The notes beneath the pieces are model-generated. The model made no database searches. It was not told where the DNA came from and was given only the letters and a program-made list of their open reading frames with translations. The position numbers were made by a program, and so were the translations under genes. A DNA stretch of 64,000 nucleotides from Pseudeuparius sepicola (taxonomy: Eukaryota; Arthropoda; Insecta; Coleoptera; Anthribidae). The stretch is taken from assembly GCA_963920635.1 (NCBI GenBank), contig OY987298.1, positions 58,693,949 to 58,757,948 on the forward strand, given 5' to 3'. Shown piece after piece: positions 10,661 through 21,270 of the stretch (position 1 is its first letter; each line of letters starts with the position of its first letter).

Positions 10661-13168
10661 TTATTGAAAGTTATCTGGAGGATGAGCCTTAATATCTTTG
10701 GCATGCCAGGTTCCCAAACTGCGACCGGACGCGTCAGTAAGTTCATAAGTCCATGGAGACATGACTTTACTTATAGTGAACGGACCAGAGAATTTACGTG
10801 CGAGTTTCGAGGTGAAATTCTTAGCGGCATCCGAAAGATGGTAGTTTTTCTTCCACACCTGTTGGTGAAGTTGAAATCGAATTGGTCTTCTTCTCAAATC
10901 GTAAGTGTTTTTAGATCTTTGGTGCGCTTTAAGAAGTCTATCATGGACAGCCGAAAATACTCTTGTCAAGGCATTAGATCTCGCGATTGGATCGTCCTGT
11001 TGGGGACCAGACTGATCGTGAGGGGTCAGCGAAGTAGGGGTAGGTTGATGACGCGAAAATGATACCTCTCTCCCAAATACCACAAAATTTGGTGTCAGAT
11101 TAGTAACCTCATGACAAGCCGATCGGATAGCGGCTCCCACTTTACCTAAGTATCGATCCCATTTTTTGTGTTCATTGGTGACATCGCTTGCCAAAATGGT
11201 TTTTAAAACGCGATGAACTCGTTCCACTGGGTTAGCTTGTGGATGGTAATTTGCAGTATAGTGGATGGTTATATCGTATTGAGCCATAAGATCTTGGAAT
11301 AATTTGCTACGAAATTGTGCTCCATTATCCGCTATTATTTTCTTTGAGGCTCCATAAATGAGTATCACGTGATCCTCGAGCCACTTTACTACACTAGATG
11401 CGGTGGCAGTCCGAAGTGGAAAGAAAAGAACAAATTTACTAAAGCAATCCACAGCAGTTAGAATATAGCAATAGCCTTGGGTGGATCTAGGAAGCGGTCC
11501 GACGAGGTCAATACTTAAGATTTCAAAAGGTCTCGAAGCTGTAGGTTGTAGGCTCCTTGAGTGACCGACAGGGGCCTGCTGACTAGGTTTTGTCGACAGA
11601 CAAACGTGGCAGTTTTTGATATACCTCGCAATGTCACAACGCATACTGGGCCAGTAGTATTTTCGAGAGATGCGCGAGAACGTAAAAACGCCCAGGTGAC
11701 CGCAGGTAGGAGGATCGTGGTTCTCCTTGATAATCTTGGAACGGTCATCCCTTGGGACCACTAGGGCCCAGATATCTTCCGACGAAGTAAGCGCAGGGTA
11801 CTGAACTTTAATCCGTTTATACAATTTGTTGTTATCGAGCCACCATTGTGGGTATTTCGATGGATATCTCTCGACCTTACCACACATCTGCGCATACCAT
11901 CGATCTTTTGGAGGACTAGATAAATCGGACGAAAAACTAACGCAATCTACAACGGGAACGCTACGTGAAAGTGCATCAGGGACCACATTATCTTGCCCTT
12001 TCCTATGTATTATGTCAAAATTATATTGCTGTAGGCGCACAGTCCACCGAGCTATCCTACCAACTGGATCTTTTATAGAGTTTAGCCATTTTAAGCTATA
12101 GTGGTCAGTTATGACGGTAAATTTACTGCCCTCAACATAAGGCCGGAGCTTTTCAATAGCGAATAATACCGCGAGGCATTCTTTCTCTGTTGTACTATAT
12201 TTCCGTTCGTTTTTGTTTAGTGAACGACTAAGATAACATATTACGTGCTCCTCATCACCTTGAGTCTGTGACAATACCGCGCCTAAACCAAAATCTGATG
12301 CATCGCATTGTATAGTGAAAGGAAGGTCGAAGTTCGGACAAGACAAAACCGGAGCTCTAACCAAATGATCTTTAACTTGTCGGAAAGCAGCCTCGCACTC
12401 ATCACCCCAATGAAATTTTGCATTTTTACGAGTTAAAGCCGTCAAAGGGGAAATTACAGACGAAAAGTTAGGCACAAACCTGCGGTACCATGAAGCTAAT
12501 CCCACAATGCGACGTACTTCGGACACGTTGGTCGGTGGAGGAATATTTAAAATGGCTTCCACCTTTTCCGGATCGACTAGAAGTCCCGACGCGTTGACTA
12601 CATATCCGAGATATTTCAATTCATCTTTACAAAAATTGCATTTTTCGCGATTGAGTGTTAATCCTGCCTCGACGATCCTATCGACAACCTCGCGCAAAAC
12701 CTCAAGATGTTTTTCGAATGTTGGAGTACATATTATCACATCATCCAAATAGACGAACACGTAAGTTTCCAGATCGATTCCAACTACCCTATCTATGAGT
12801 CGCTGCCACACTGCAGGAGCATTAGTAAGTCCAAAGGGCATTCTTTTAAATTGAAATAGGCCTCTTGACGGAACAGTAAAAGCTGTTAGGGGTCTAGATT
12901 CTTTCGCTATAGGTATTTGCCAATATGCCGATTTTATATCGAGGGTGCTAAGGTATCGGGCGTCTCTTAATTTATCTAAAGTTGCGCTGACATAAGGTAT
13001 AGGATACGCATCTGGTATTGTTGCCTTATTTAGGGCTCGATAATCCACACAAAACCTCCATCCGCCAGACTTTTTCCTGACCATGACAATAGGAGATGCC
13101 CAGGGTGAATGCGAAGGTTCGATTATATCGTTCGCTAGCATTTCCTCGACTTCCGAATTAACCACTTT
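10661..13168 (-). CDS. Gypsy Pol: reverse transcriptase, RNase H, integrase
   Basis: About 835 codons on the minus strand. In order: RT with WRFCVDYRALNKAT near residue 35, RMPFGLTNAP, and the catalytic YLDD near residue 140. RNase H follows with TIQCDASDFGLGAVLSQ and the usual TDHYSLKWL. The integrase has an HHCC zinc-binding region (CGHLGVF...CHVCLSTK) and a DDE core seen in SIDLVGP, ADNGAQF and PVERVHR. A C-terminal GPF-containing stretch (FSGPFTISK) resembles the GPY/F module. The domain order RT-RH-IN is that of Ty3/gypsy. The frame is the same as that of the protease upstream, with a single TAA (13169-13171) between them, so this copy would stop before RT. No other stop was seen, which implies recent loss. 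Confidence 0.93.
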   Translation of the reverse strand, partial: KVVNSEVEEMLANDIIEPSHSPWASPIVMVRKKSGGWRFCVDYRALNKATIPDAYPIPYVSATLDKLRDARYLSTLDIKSAYWQIPIAKESRPLTAFTVPSRGLFQFKRMPFGLTNAPAVWQRLIDRVVGIDLETYVFVYLDDVIICTPTFEKHLEVLREVVDRIVEAGLTLNREKCNFCKDELKYLGYVVNASGLLVDPEKVEAILNIPPPTNVSEVRRIVGLASWYRRFVPNFSSVISPLTALTRKNAKFHWGDECEAAFRQVKDHLVRAPVLSCPNFDLPFTIQCDASDFGLGAVLSQTQGDEEHVICYLSRSLNKNERKYSTTEKECLAVLFAIEKLRPYVEGSKFTVITDHYSLKWLNSIKDPVGRIARWTVRLQQYNFDIIHRKGQDNVVPDALSRSVPVVDCVSFSSDLSSPPKDRWYAQMCGKVERYPSKYPQWWLDNNKLYKRIKVQYPALTSSEDIWALVVPRDDRSKIIKENHDPPTCGHLGVFTFSRISRKYYWPSMRCDIARYIKNCHVCLSTKPSQQAPVGHSRSLQPTASRPFEILSIDLVGPLPRSTQGYCYILTAVDCFSKFVLFFPLRTATASSVVKWLEDHVILIYGASKKIIADNGAQFRSKLFQDLMAQYDITIHYTANYHPQANPVERVHRVLKTILASDVTNEHKKWDRYLGKVGAAIRSACHEVTNLTPNFVVFGREVSFSRHQPTPTSLTPHDQSGPQQDDPIARSNALTRVFSAVHDRLLKAHQRSKNTYDLRRRPIRFQLHQQVWKKNYHLSDAAKNFTSKLARKFSGPFTISKVMSPWTYELTDASGRSLGTWHAKDIKAHPPDNFQ

Positions 13169-13840
13169 TTAGATAGCTGGCGACAAAGGGTAATATCTTT
13201 GTTTTATTGGAGTCGCGTTAGTCTTTATTTCTAACTCGACTAGATTAGTACAACCTAGCTTATCTCCGATGTTCGAAAATATTTGTTCTATTAAGCCGTC
13301 TAGTTTAAGGCGATGTTCATCGGTGAGCTTGCCCAATGGCTGAATGGCGGAAACGTTAGCCGGCGTAGGCTCTGAATCACAAAAATACCATTCCCTAGCT
13401 CTCAGGTTAGGAATAATGCCCAAACGTAGCCAAAAGTCTATGCCCAATATAATAGTGTGCGGTAATTCAGGCACCACAAGGATCTCCAAAACCACAACAC
13501 GGTCACGAAGCTGAACCGGAACCTCAACACTACCAATCCCCCTACAGACCTGACCATTAGCAACGACGCAGCTAGAGTTACTCATAGGATTGAGTCGGCA
13601 GAAAACTTTGAACAAGTCCCAACCCTTGGAACCGAAGACAGTCCTTGAACAGCCACTGTCCAACAAACCCAAGACTGTTCTTCCCAACACCGAAATCTCC
13701 AGATATGGTCGCTCATCGCTTCCTGCCTGTGCTATTATGTAGTCCAATTGAGCTTTTTTTATAATGGCCATGGATTGTTTTTGAAAGTCCAGGACGGCCA
13801 GCTGGCCTACTGCCTTCCCGGGTTGCCGTTTTTTGTGCAA
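13169..13840 (-). CDS. Gypsy aspartic protease region
   Basis: A minus-strand frame of about 223 codons that overlaps the end of gag by 34 bp in a different frame, so a ribosomal frameshift from gag is the likely expression route. LGLLDSGCSRTVFG carries an Asp-Ser-Gly type aspartic protease active site, and ILGIDFWLRLG is the conserved C-terminal flap-side motif of retropepsins. The segment after it (KTNATPIKQRYYPLSPAI) is the normal linker into RT, and the TAA that ends the frame falls within this linker. The protease processes Gag-Pol in family members. Here it is followed by the nonsense codon described for pol. Confidence 0.88.
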   Translation of the reverse strand: MHKKRQPGKAVGQLAVLDFQKQSMAIIKKAQLDYIIAQAGSDERPYLEISVLGRTVLGLLDSGCSRTVFGSKGWDLFKVFCRLNPMSNSSCVVANGQVCRGIGSVEVPVQLRDRVVVLEILVVPELPHTIILGIDFWLRLGIIPNLRAREWYFCDSEPTPANVSAIQPLGKLTDEHRLKLDGLIEQIFSNIGDKLGCTNLVELEIKTNATPIKQRYYPLSPAI

Positions 13841-15840
13841 ACTGGACAGGTTCTGGATGTGACATTATCGCGGCCACACACGAAACAAAACCGCCGCATA
13901 GGTTGCGAACACTGTCGGAAACGGTGGCCAGTCGATTTGCAATTCCAGCATAGACTCTGTCCAGTAGAAACAGCATTGATACTGACCTCGATCTCAGAGT
14001 CCCTGGGCACTGTGAGAGAACCCGACTGAGAAGTCAACGTAGCCTCCCCAATAGCGGACACATAAGAATTGGACGGACGATGATAGGCCAAAGCAGGCTC
14101 GAGAAGCTGTCGATAATTGGTAGGAGGCGGAAGGAAACGCTGAACCCTGGCCTCAGTCTCTTCGATTGCGCGACTGAGCCTAACCAATTCTGTAAGTGAT
14201 GGGATTGAGTGAGTAGCAAGTCTACTTTGGATGACGGGGAGTAGATTTCGTTTAATAATTTGTAATCGCGCGTTTTCAGACGGGAGGTGTGGTAGTTTCC
14301 TAAAAAGATTTTCCATCGCCGCTACATAATTTACCACCCGCTCATGAGAACCCTGCGTTCGATGACGGATCTCGTCCCATAACGCGTACTCGTAATCAAA
14401 AGGCAGAAACGCGTTTTTAAGTTGTTGTATGAAATCATCCCAATCAGCGTAAGTCCCAGTTCGAAACCACAGTAACGCATCCTTTGTTAGTAATTCCGGC
14501 GCAGATCGGAGTAACTGCTGCTTTGAGATGCCACGCGAAATTCGAATTTCCTCTAGTCGGAGCAAAAAATCAGTAACGCTAGACTGTCCATCGAATTTAA
14601 TGTCCCAACGACTAACATCGCAGAATTTGGGCAGGTTCTCAAATCGGTGTATACCTGGGTCAGTGCGACCTCGCAAGGGGGAAAATTGAAAGTTATCCAA
14701 CCTATCGCCCAAGTTTACATATGGATCGGAAAAAGAAAGCTGGTCTAAGTCGATTCTAGAGTTACGAGCTGCTAACCGAGAGTTGTACGTATTTTCCTGA
14801 ACATATGACGAATTAGCAGCAGGTCCTGTCACCTGCTGAATCTGTACTTTGTCAGAAAAAGTAACCTGACCAGTACGTCTGGATACAGTATCGCGTGTCA
14901 GAACAGGAGAAATGTTAGTTTGATATAAAGACTCTATTACTGCTGCCTCATCGTAAGATGTGAGCCGGTCATTTTGTTGCTGCGCAATATTACCTAGGTC
15001 ACGATATAATCCATAGCGTCTGGGTAAGCTAGTCAGTGTCAGCGATGACGGAATAATAGGTACACGACCATGAGTATTTGCCAAACCCGTGGACTCAATT
15101 CCCTGAACCGGTTCTATCCTAGAAGATGTCACGGGCCCACCAGTCGGCACTGACAGTCGAACAGACTCTATCATCCTATCGCGCTCAGAATCCAACTGAG
15201 CTCCCTCAGTGTCCACCTGGCCGCCATCAGTTTCAAGTTGATTCTGATGCTCACCATCGGAGCGAATAAGATGAACATTATCCGTAGATATCTCACGATT
15301 ATTAGACGTTTCGTCTACTCCAGTAGGATCCGCTATTTGATTTTCTTCCGGGGTGACAACCTCATGACTGGTAGAACGAGCACCTTCGTCAAATTGAATT
15401 GGATTTCTTAAAGGTTCTCTAAGAGGCGCTTGTAAAGTTGGTGGGGAGCTATCGTAAACAAATTGTAATTCTCCTATCAAGAGAGAACACCGGGATCGTA
15501 AATCTTGCTTTAAAGTAGCATCGATACTTTCCTGACAAGCAACCCGCTGCAGCCGACCGTTAACGTGAAATAACTTTGACTTAATTCTTTGATACTCATT
15601 ATCTTTATTATCAAAATTAAAATTTTCTATTTCTGAAGCTAACAGGTTCACCTTCGTTCTACAAAGACTTAACTCTCTCACTGGGTCCAAGTTTACCGTT
15701 GTGGGTGGTTGAGCTTGCCCCAACTTTTCTAATCTTAGCGCATCACGAAGCAATACCCGTTTTTCCTGAACAGTTCCTGTCACTGGCAATCCTCGGATAT
15801 AAAGCTCATATGTTAATTCTTCACTTTGAAGGCGATTAAC
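13807..15840 (-). CDS. Gypsy Gag with C-terminal zinc knuckle, start damaged
   Basis: The minus-strand frame is open from 15840 to the stop at 13807, about 677 codons. It opens with LTYELYIRGLPVTG and LLRDALRLEK, a SAP-like helical start seen in several insect gypsy Gags. A central low-complexity part rich in Ser, Thr and Gln follows, then a capsid-like region (FDGQSSVTDFLLRLEEIR, then FRTGTYADWDDFIQQL). The C-terminus has one canonical CCHC knuckle, CWNCKSTGHRFRQC, and a second cysteine cluster lacking the histidine. The only nearby ATG (15846-15844) is followed at once by TAA (15843-15841), so initiation appears disabled in this copy. The end overlaps the protease frame by 34 bp. Gag packages the RNA in family members. 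Confidence 0.85.
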   Translation of the reverse strand, partial: VNRLQSEELTYELYIRGLPVTGTVQEKRVLLRDALRLEKLGQAQPPTTVNLDPVRELSLCRTKVNLLASEIENFNFDNKDNEYQRIKSKLFHVNGRLQRVACQESIDATLKQDLRSRCSLLIGELQFVYDSSPPTLQAPLREPLRNPIQFDEGARSTSHEVVTPEENQIADPTGVDETSNNREISTDNVHLIRSDGEHQNQLETDGGQVDTEGAQLDSERDRMIESVRLSVPTGGPVTSSRIEPVQGIESTGLANTHGRVPIIPSSLTLTSLPRRYGLYRDLGNIAQQQNDRLTSYDEAAVIESLYQTNISPVLTRDTVSRRTGQVTFSDKVQIQQVTGPAANSSYVQENTYNSRLAARNSRIDLDQLSFSDPYVNLGDRLDNFQFSPLRGRTDPGIHRFENLPKFCDVSRWDIKFDGQSSVTDFLLRLEEIRISRGISKQQLLRSAPELLTKDALLWFRTGTYADWDDFIQQLKNAFLPFDYEYALWDEIRHRTQGSHERVVNYVAAMENLFRKLPHLPSENARLQIIKRNLLPVIQSRLATHSIPSLTELVRLSRAIEETEARVQRFLPPPTNYRQLLEPALAYHRPSNSYVSAIGEATLTSQSGSLTVPRDSEIEVSINAVSTGQSLCWNCKSTGHRFRQCSQPMRRFCFVCGRDNVTSRTCPVCTKNGNPGRQ

Positions 15841-15846
15841 TTACAT

Positions 15847-17117
15847 TCTATCTGCCCCTACTTGCACCGATATAAACAATACTCAAGACGCCTTACCCGT
15901 TTGTACGTATACAAACCGTACAAGAACCCGACTACTACTCAAACAAAAAAAACGAAAAAAAAAAAAGGAGAAAACCCTCTATTTTAATTCACAGCTCTTT
16001 CCTTTCTTTGACCACAGAAGCACCAACTATTCATCAAAAAAAAAATCGCTCAAAATTGAGGTTACAGCTATCCACTATTGCCTTTACTATTTACGCCATA
16101 CTAGCAACAAAAACACTTTAAAATATAATCTAAAAAAATTTCTTCGAGTTTACGCTTGTAACAGCTTAAAATAATTAATTAATTGTTTAAAAAAAATTGA
16201 AGTGCACAAGTACGCGACAACGACAAAATTTCCACTAAAGACGTAAAAGTAAATAAGTAGTTATAGGCAATGCAATAAAAAATATTCAAAGCCTATTTTC
16301 TCCCCCCTTTCAGGAATAAATATCTTTTTGTTTATAATCTCCACCCTGTACACACTTATATAACTCCTCAATAGGCAATTAATAACTAATCATAAATAAA
16401 TTTCACAATAAAATCTAAAAATTTGAATCGGCCTGTATAAATTTTTCAGAGCTGCCTATATGCATCTATTAATTAGCTTAAACTTTTTCTTCCACCTCTC
16501 GAGATTGACAAAAAAAATCCCTTAATTGCCTTGCAAAAATATGCTACCTGGAACCCCACCGATAAAAAAATCTAGCGCAAAAAAAAACTTTAACTGCACT
16601 GAATTGAAATTGTTTCTAGAAAAAAAAAACTTTACATGTAAAAAAAACGCATCAAGGATAACAATACGCGACAAACAAATGAGAAGCCAAAGTATTAAAA
16701 ATTTGCTAAAAAAACATTCGGCAATAATTATAAAACGTTATGACGATTTACCACCACTAATATGGTTTTTTCTTCAAGGTATGACACTTGTACAATGCTA
16801 TACTCCCTGAAAATCGTATATGGAACTCCTTACCTTACATTATCGGCGTATATTATGTTGGTTTGACAATATCGCAGAAAATTTACTTTATTTCATACAA
16901 ATATGACCAGGCATATATGAGAGAAAGAATTTTTTCGCAAAAAAAAGATAAGTGAGCCGCCCTTGTTAAAAAAAAATTACTAAACAAGCAACAACTATTC
17001 AAATCGAGAAGTAATATTGCGAACAAAAAATTCTCCCAATTAATCAAAAAATGGCAAAGAGGCTGGACTACAAAACGAAATATGGAGCAAAATAAAATGA
17101 GAGTGGCAATCTCTAAA
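15847..17117 (-). other. Untranslated leader of the gypsy element
   Basis: About 1.27 kb between the primer site and gag, very A- and T-rich with many homopolymer A runs. No open frame in it resembles a retroelement protein. A long leader is compatible with packaging and translation control signals, but none is recognisable by eye. Confidence 0.5.
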
Positions 17118-17130
17118 ACGTTGGGCGCCA
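17118..17130 (-). other. Primer binding site, tRNA-Lys
   Basis: The plus strand reads ACGTTGGGCGCCA, identical to the last 13 bases, CCA included, of insect tRNA-Lys as I know it. It lies 6 bp inside the 5' LTR boundary, the expected place for minus-strand priming. The match ends after 13 bases. Confidence 0.85.
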
Positions 17131-17136
17131 AATTTC

Positions 17137-18905
17137 TGCCACGTAATTTTTACGGTCGAAGGACGGGTTTATTTATTTATTTTTAAGTTAATAGACTCAA
17201 GAGGTACTTCCCGATTTTGGCCTACCCAGCTAACTCACTCCACGGCAGAGTGGCGTGGGTTAACTTACAAACAAAATAAGGGACTTATAAAATGGCGCCA
17301 CCCGTTTTCTCTAACATGGCCTTAGAAACAGGAGAGTACTTTTGATATTCAATTCAAAACGGGAAATGCAGTTATCAACAAAATAAAAAAAGGTCTATAA
17401 GTTTAACAATATGAAATAATAATTTATTTAAACAAGCAGGAATAGTAATTGCACAGCCAACAAATTATGATAAAAAAAAGGTAAATATCACAGCCTCTCA
17501 AAAATAGAAATAATTATTATTGATCTTAAATCAAGCATTAAATGGGAAAACTCTTTATACGAATGTTAAAAATATTAATATATGGAAAAAGGGGTAGGTA
17601 CTTGGTATAATATTATACCCCGCTTACAGGTTTTTGGTATCAAAACCAGAGTTACGTAATTAAATTGAGATCGTTACAGTGCGACCACGTGGTGGTTGGG
17701 ACACACTGTACAAGTGGTTTGGTTTTTGTTGTACAATAAAAAAAAAAGGCCTAAAACAAAACCAAAAGGACCCGAATTAGATACTCGCCTTGGCCCTTGG
17801 AAAAACACATCTTTAAGTGCATAAAATGAATATGGTCGCTTACCGTGGGTGGTGATGGCCTTTGATGGTTGATGATTAGGAACTCGAACTCCCTTTGTTT
17901 GTTTGCAAACTACCTTCTAAAAGAACCGACAAAATCGTCGCTGGATCACAAAATCAGAATTTGAAGGGTTTGCTAGGGGTTTCTTTAAAAATCGGCAAAA
18001 ATGCCATAAGCTTAAAAATGGCTCCTCAGCCAGCAAGCGTAGAACGAAGAACGACAGAGTCAGGAACAAGTCCATGTATAAAAAAACCACCTCAAGCCAA
18101 AAACGCGGGATCACGATTTAGGGATTTTTAATGCGGAACCGGAACCATGAGTGGTACCGTGAACATGGTTTTGACATCTGAAAGTGACAGTGAAGGCTGT
18201 CATATGTCAATCAAAGTTATTGACATATAAGTTACAGCTTATTTATTTATATTTTCCATCGGTTCCGGGAAATCCTACAAGAAAATCGTGATCCATAGCA
18301 TGCTTGCACAAAAGATATGTGATGATTTTAGAAAAGAAGTATGCTTTGCCAAGGTAAGCACCCAGAGGTATCCTTTTGTTTTTCTATAATTACTTAGGTA
18401 TGCATAGGAGATGGCTTTTGTATGAATATTGAGTGAATTTAAGTTAAGTTGATATTACAAAGGGAGACTGCGTATATATTTAGATAGTAATAGCTTGATA
18501 TAGATATTTATTATATATATATACTTTTCTAATAAAATTATGATTTGTTTTTAAGTTGGCCGATGTTCGACGAGGTTCCAAGGCAGCGATAGAAAACAAG
18601 CACAGTAGGCAACCCAAACTACACTAAAACATGATTTGGATATGCAGCGCAAAGCGTTCCCAAACCGCGCCAGTGAATATTGTGAATACAACAGATGGTA
18701 AGGAAGGGCAAAATAGCAGATTTTGGAGGTATTGTTTTATTGTTTTCTCTTTCTTTCCAGATACGGATTTACTAAGGATCGGATGGTACAATAATTATTG
18801 TAAGAATAAACTAGAATTGTAGATAATTGATTTTAAATAAATAGCCATCTGTTTATTAACTAGAAAAAGAAGATACTCTGTTTTGAAATTTTTAAATACG
18901 TTACA
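17137..18905 (-). repeat. 5' LTR of the gypsy element (1769 bp)
   Basis: This is the partner of 8520-10508 with the same TG and CA ends. It is shorter because of a single internal loss of about 220 bp. Substitutions visible by eye are few, about 11, plus 1-2 bp length changes in homopolymer and TA runs. The antisense splice-like signals of the other LTR are conserved here at equivalent places (donor after GCCAAG near 18356, second intron near 18699-18761). Confidence 0.95.
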
Positions 18906-18909
18906 GGGT

Positions 18910-19371
18910 CCGTAGCTTTCGATCCCCCCAACTTTTTCTGACGTACGTCTATGAATCCCGCGGAAATTTTTTTAAGTGCGCAATTTTATTGTGATTCTTT
19001 TTGGTCTCTTGCAATTTTCTTACGAAATGCTTATTTTCGGAGATAAATGCCATTTTGACAAAACGTTCCAAATTTTCAAAGTAATAACCGATATCAAACA
19101 TTTTCCTATAATCTTGGAAATGTTAATGACAAAGTAAATAAATAATGTTAGAGACATTTATTACTACATTTTGGATGAACTTTCTCACAATTTTTTTTTA
19201 AACATTGATTTGATTATTTAAATTGCACCACGTTTAATGTCTTTTTTATTATTTGTCAACATCGAAGTAGCCATGGAAGAAAGAAACAATATTCAAAAGG
19301 GCGCGTCAGTGACTATTGTTTGACAATTAAAAATTTTAAGATTTACGCTTGTTCGACTACAATTATTAAAA
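18910..19371. other. AT-rich interval, no gene
   Basis: No coding frame is recognised. The start, CCGTAGCTTTCG with a C run, is the continuation of the DNA into which the gypsy element inserted (left side ending at 8519). Confidence 0.4.
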
Positions 19372-19696
19372 ATGAATTTATCGTTCGCAGATATGGCAGA
19401 TATGCATTTAATGTTGGGTAAGATAATTTTAAATAAATTTTCATTTTGTAGCATACATTTGAATGATAAAAACTATTTTAATAGGAAAATGTAACGGTAA
19501 TGCTAGTTTAGCGGCTAGACGTTATGGGCTGCTCGATATCCTAACCGACCACATCCAAAAAGGCGTTTTTTTCTCAACGCAACGTGACCTTCATACCATA
19601 CCCCATCTCTCTTTTGCTTATTCGATTTTTGATTATGGATATATTCTTACATACTGTTCGCCAGACGACACCTTTAACACTGCCAGATCAGTATAA
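19372..19696 (+). pseudogene. N-terminal remnant of a mariner-like transposase with an intron
   Basis: ATG at 19372 opens MNLSFADMADMHLMLG. After a candidate intron of about 65 bp (a GTAAGAT donor near 19419, acceptor AATAG near 19484) it continues KCNGNASLAARRYGLL. This is the helix-turn-helix N-terminal block found at the start of a large insect IS630/Tc1/mariner-like transposase group (DUF4817 type). The catalytic core is absent; the remaining 3' part to 19696 looks scrambled. It is an internally deleted copy. Confidence 0.6.
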
Positions 19697-20408
19697 TGTT
19701 TCTGAAACTCTTATTTTATTTGGAATATGGAATTATTAATAAAATCTGAAAATTTTCTAAACATTTTGTAATTTTATTACGTTATTCTCTCGGTTAAAAC
19801 AAATACTCCACAATTATTTCAAGTTAAATAAATTTAGTATATTATTTATTAGTTTCAAAAATGTAAAAGTATATAGGATGTTCCATTTAAAGAAAGTTTG
19901 GTCTGGACCAATTTAGGTCCATAGGTTTGGTTTGCCACGCATTTGCGAAACACCCTGCGTAAAATTTCTTACTATACCCATAGACTAAAAGAGCTTTAGA
20001 TACTCAGAAGCATTGTTGAAACCGTCCACAAAAAATCCCACCACACCAACTTTTAAACTTTCATTTTATAGCGAAAACATTTAATGTCTTACAATATTCT
20101 TAGTCGAGATATAAGTATTTTAATTTAGTTTTAGTTTTATATAAAATTTTATGCAAAATATTTGGTGTAGCGCGCAGAAATTTCAACAATGGTTCTGACA
20201 GTCTAAGTGTAGCTTTGTCTTTTTTTCTATCAGAAAAGAAAGTTACAGGGCTAGTGGGAGACTTAGCGTAGATACCCTGTACAATCCACTAAGCAATGCA
20301 TATTGCATGCTCCTATAGTGTTTCTATCTTTATATCGTCTGACCCTAATAACTGCAACAATAGTACCTCCAATAAAACCCATTGTGTTCTGCGTTCGATA
20401 CTTACAGC
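19697..20408. other. No gene; degenerate inverted repeat at about 19953-20281
   Basis: Two loosely inverted blocks are visible: CAGAAGCATTGTTGAAACCG near 20006 against CAGAAATTTCAACAATGGTTCTGAC near 20176, with outer ends AACACCCTGCGTA (19949) and TACCCTGTACA (20272). This is a decayed element of the ACACCCTGTA type. Nothing else is recognised. Confidence 0.45.
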
Positions 20409-20714
20409 CAGGGCCGGATTAGAGCGCCATTGCAAGGGAACCAATAGGTAAGAGTAGGTAAAGCAATTAATTGAATACTTATATTGTACCCTTGGGAATT
20501 AAGCAAAATACATAACTTTGTTTAAAATCAAAATTATATTAAAGTTAATAAGATTTTTTCATAAGCATATAATATAACAATACAGTTATTTATACATTGA
20601 GAAAGTAACAACGTTTTGTAAGCCAATATATTATATCACGCAAAAAATATTTACATTAGTTATTATTGTAAGGGAGTAGATATCACTATCACTTATCATC
20701 ACCTATAGATATAA

Positions 20715-21083
20715 TTAAAAAAAAATTCTTCCAACTTTCATCAGGAATGTCGTCTATAACTTTTCTGATTAATTGTATGACTTTTTCATTAAAAGTGCGC
20801 AAAGAATTTGCTGTTCTGACTCTAGACTTTACCTGATGCCAAATTAATTCAATCGGGTAAAGACGGAATAGTAGAGGCAGGCGACAAACCGTGTGTCTCC
20901 AGCATTCTTCCCAAGATTGTCACAAACATATTCTTTTTTTATAATAAAGGCTTTCAAAATTTCCAAAAGTTCTCCTTTCTTGTAAGACTCTTCAAAATAT
21001 ATGTCATCCATTCTTGAATCTGAATTTTGGTGTTTGCAGCGTTTTGCACAAATTGTATTTAAGGAGTTAATTATAATTACCAT
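20715..21083 (-). pseudogene. Transposase C-terminal remnant, Tc1/IS630-like
   Basis: On the minus strand an open stretch (21083-20844) leads, with frame breaks, into YPIELIWHQVKSRVR at about 20844-20800 and continues KVIQLIRKVIDDIPDESW. The NPIELxW-type block is the last part of the DDE core in Tc1/IS630-like transposases, and the upstream part GELLEILKAF fits the segment before it. The catalytic aspartate blocks are not preserved. A decayed fragment. Confidence 0.55.
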
Positions 21084-21270
21084 TATAATTATTACCTGCT
21101 ATTATTTTTTTTGTAAAAGGAATAGATGACGAATTGTTTAAATATTTTTATCAACCTTTGTCTCATTTTGCGATCGTCAATTTTCTTCTCCGCAAAATTT
21201 CCTACGCCAACCCTGCCCGTACAGCAAGGATTTTGCGCCCCGCTTATCATTATTTTTTATGGGTTGCAAT

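Larger units (their letters stand above)
8520..18905 (-). mobile_element. Full-length Ty3/gypsy LTR retrotransposon
   Basis: Two long direct repeats (8520-10508 and 17137-18905), both starting TG and ending CA on the plus strand, bracket gag, protease and pol on the minus strand. GGGT flanks the whole unit (8516-8519 and 18906-18909), a 4-bp target duplication. Next to the high-coordinate LTR is a 13-base match to the 3' end of insect tRNA-Lys. Next to the low-coordinate LTR is a purine tract (minus strand). By eye the LTRs differ at about 11 positions plus short indels over roughly 1.77 kb, and the high-coordinate copy lacks about 220 bp present in the other. The order PR-RT-RNaseH-integrase places it in Ty3/gypsy. 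Stop codons in gag and between protease and RT make this copy non-autonomous as read. Confidence 0.95.

Noticed and set aside
20409..20470. A hAT element starting at CAGGGCCGGATTAGAGC
   Set aside because: The terminus looks like a hAT end, but I found no matching right end or target duplication.
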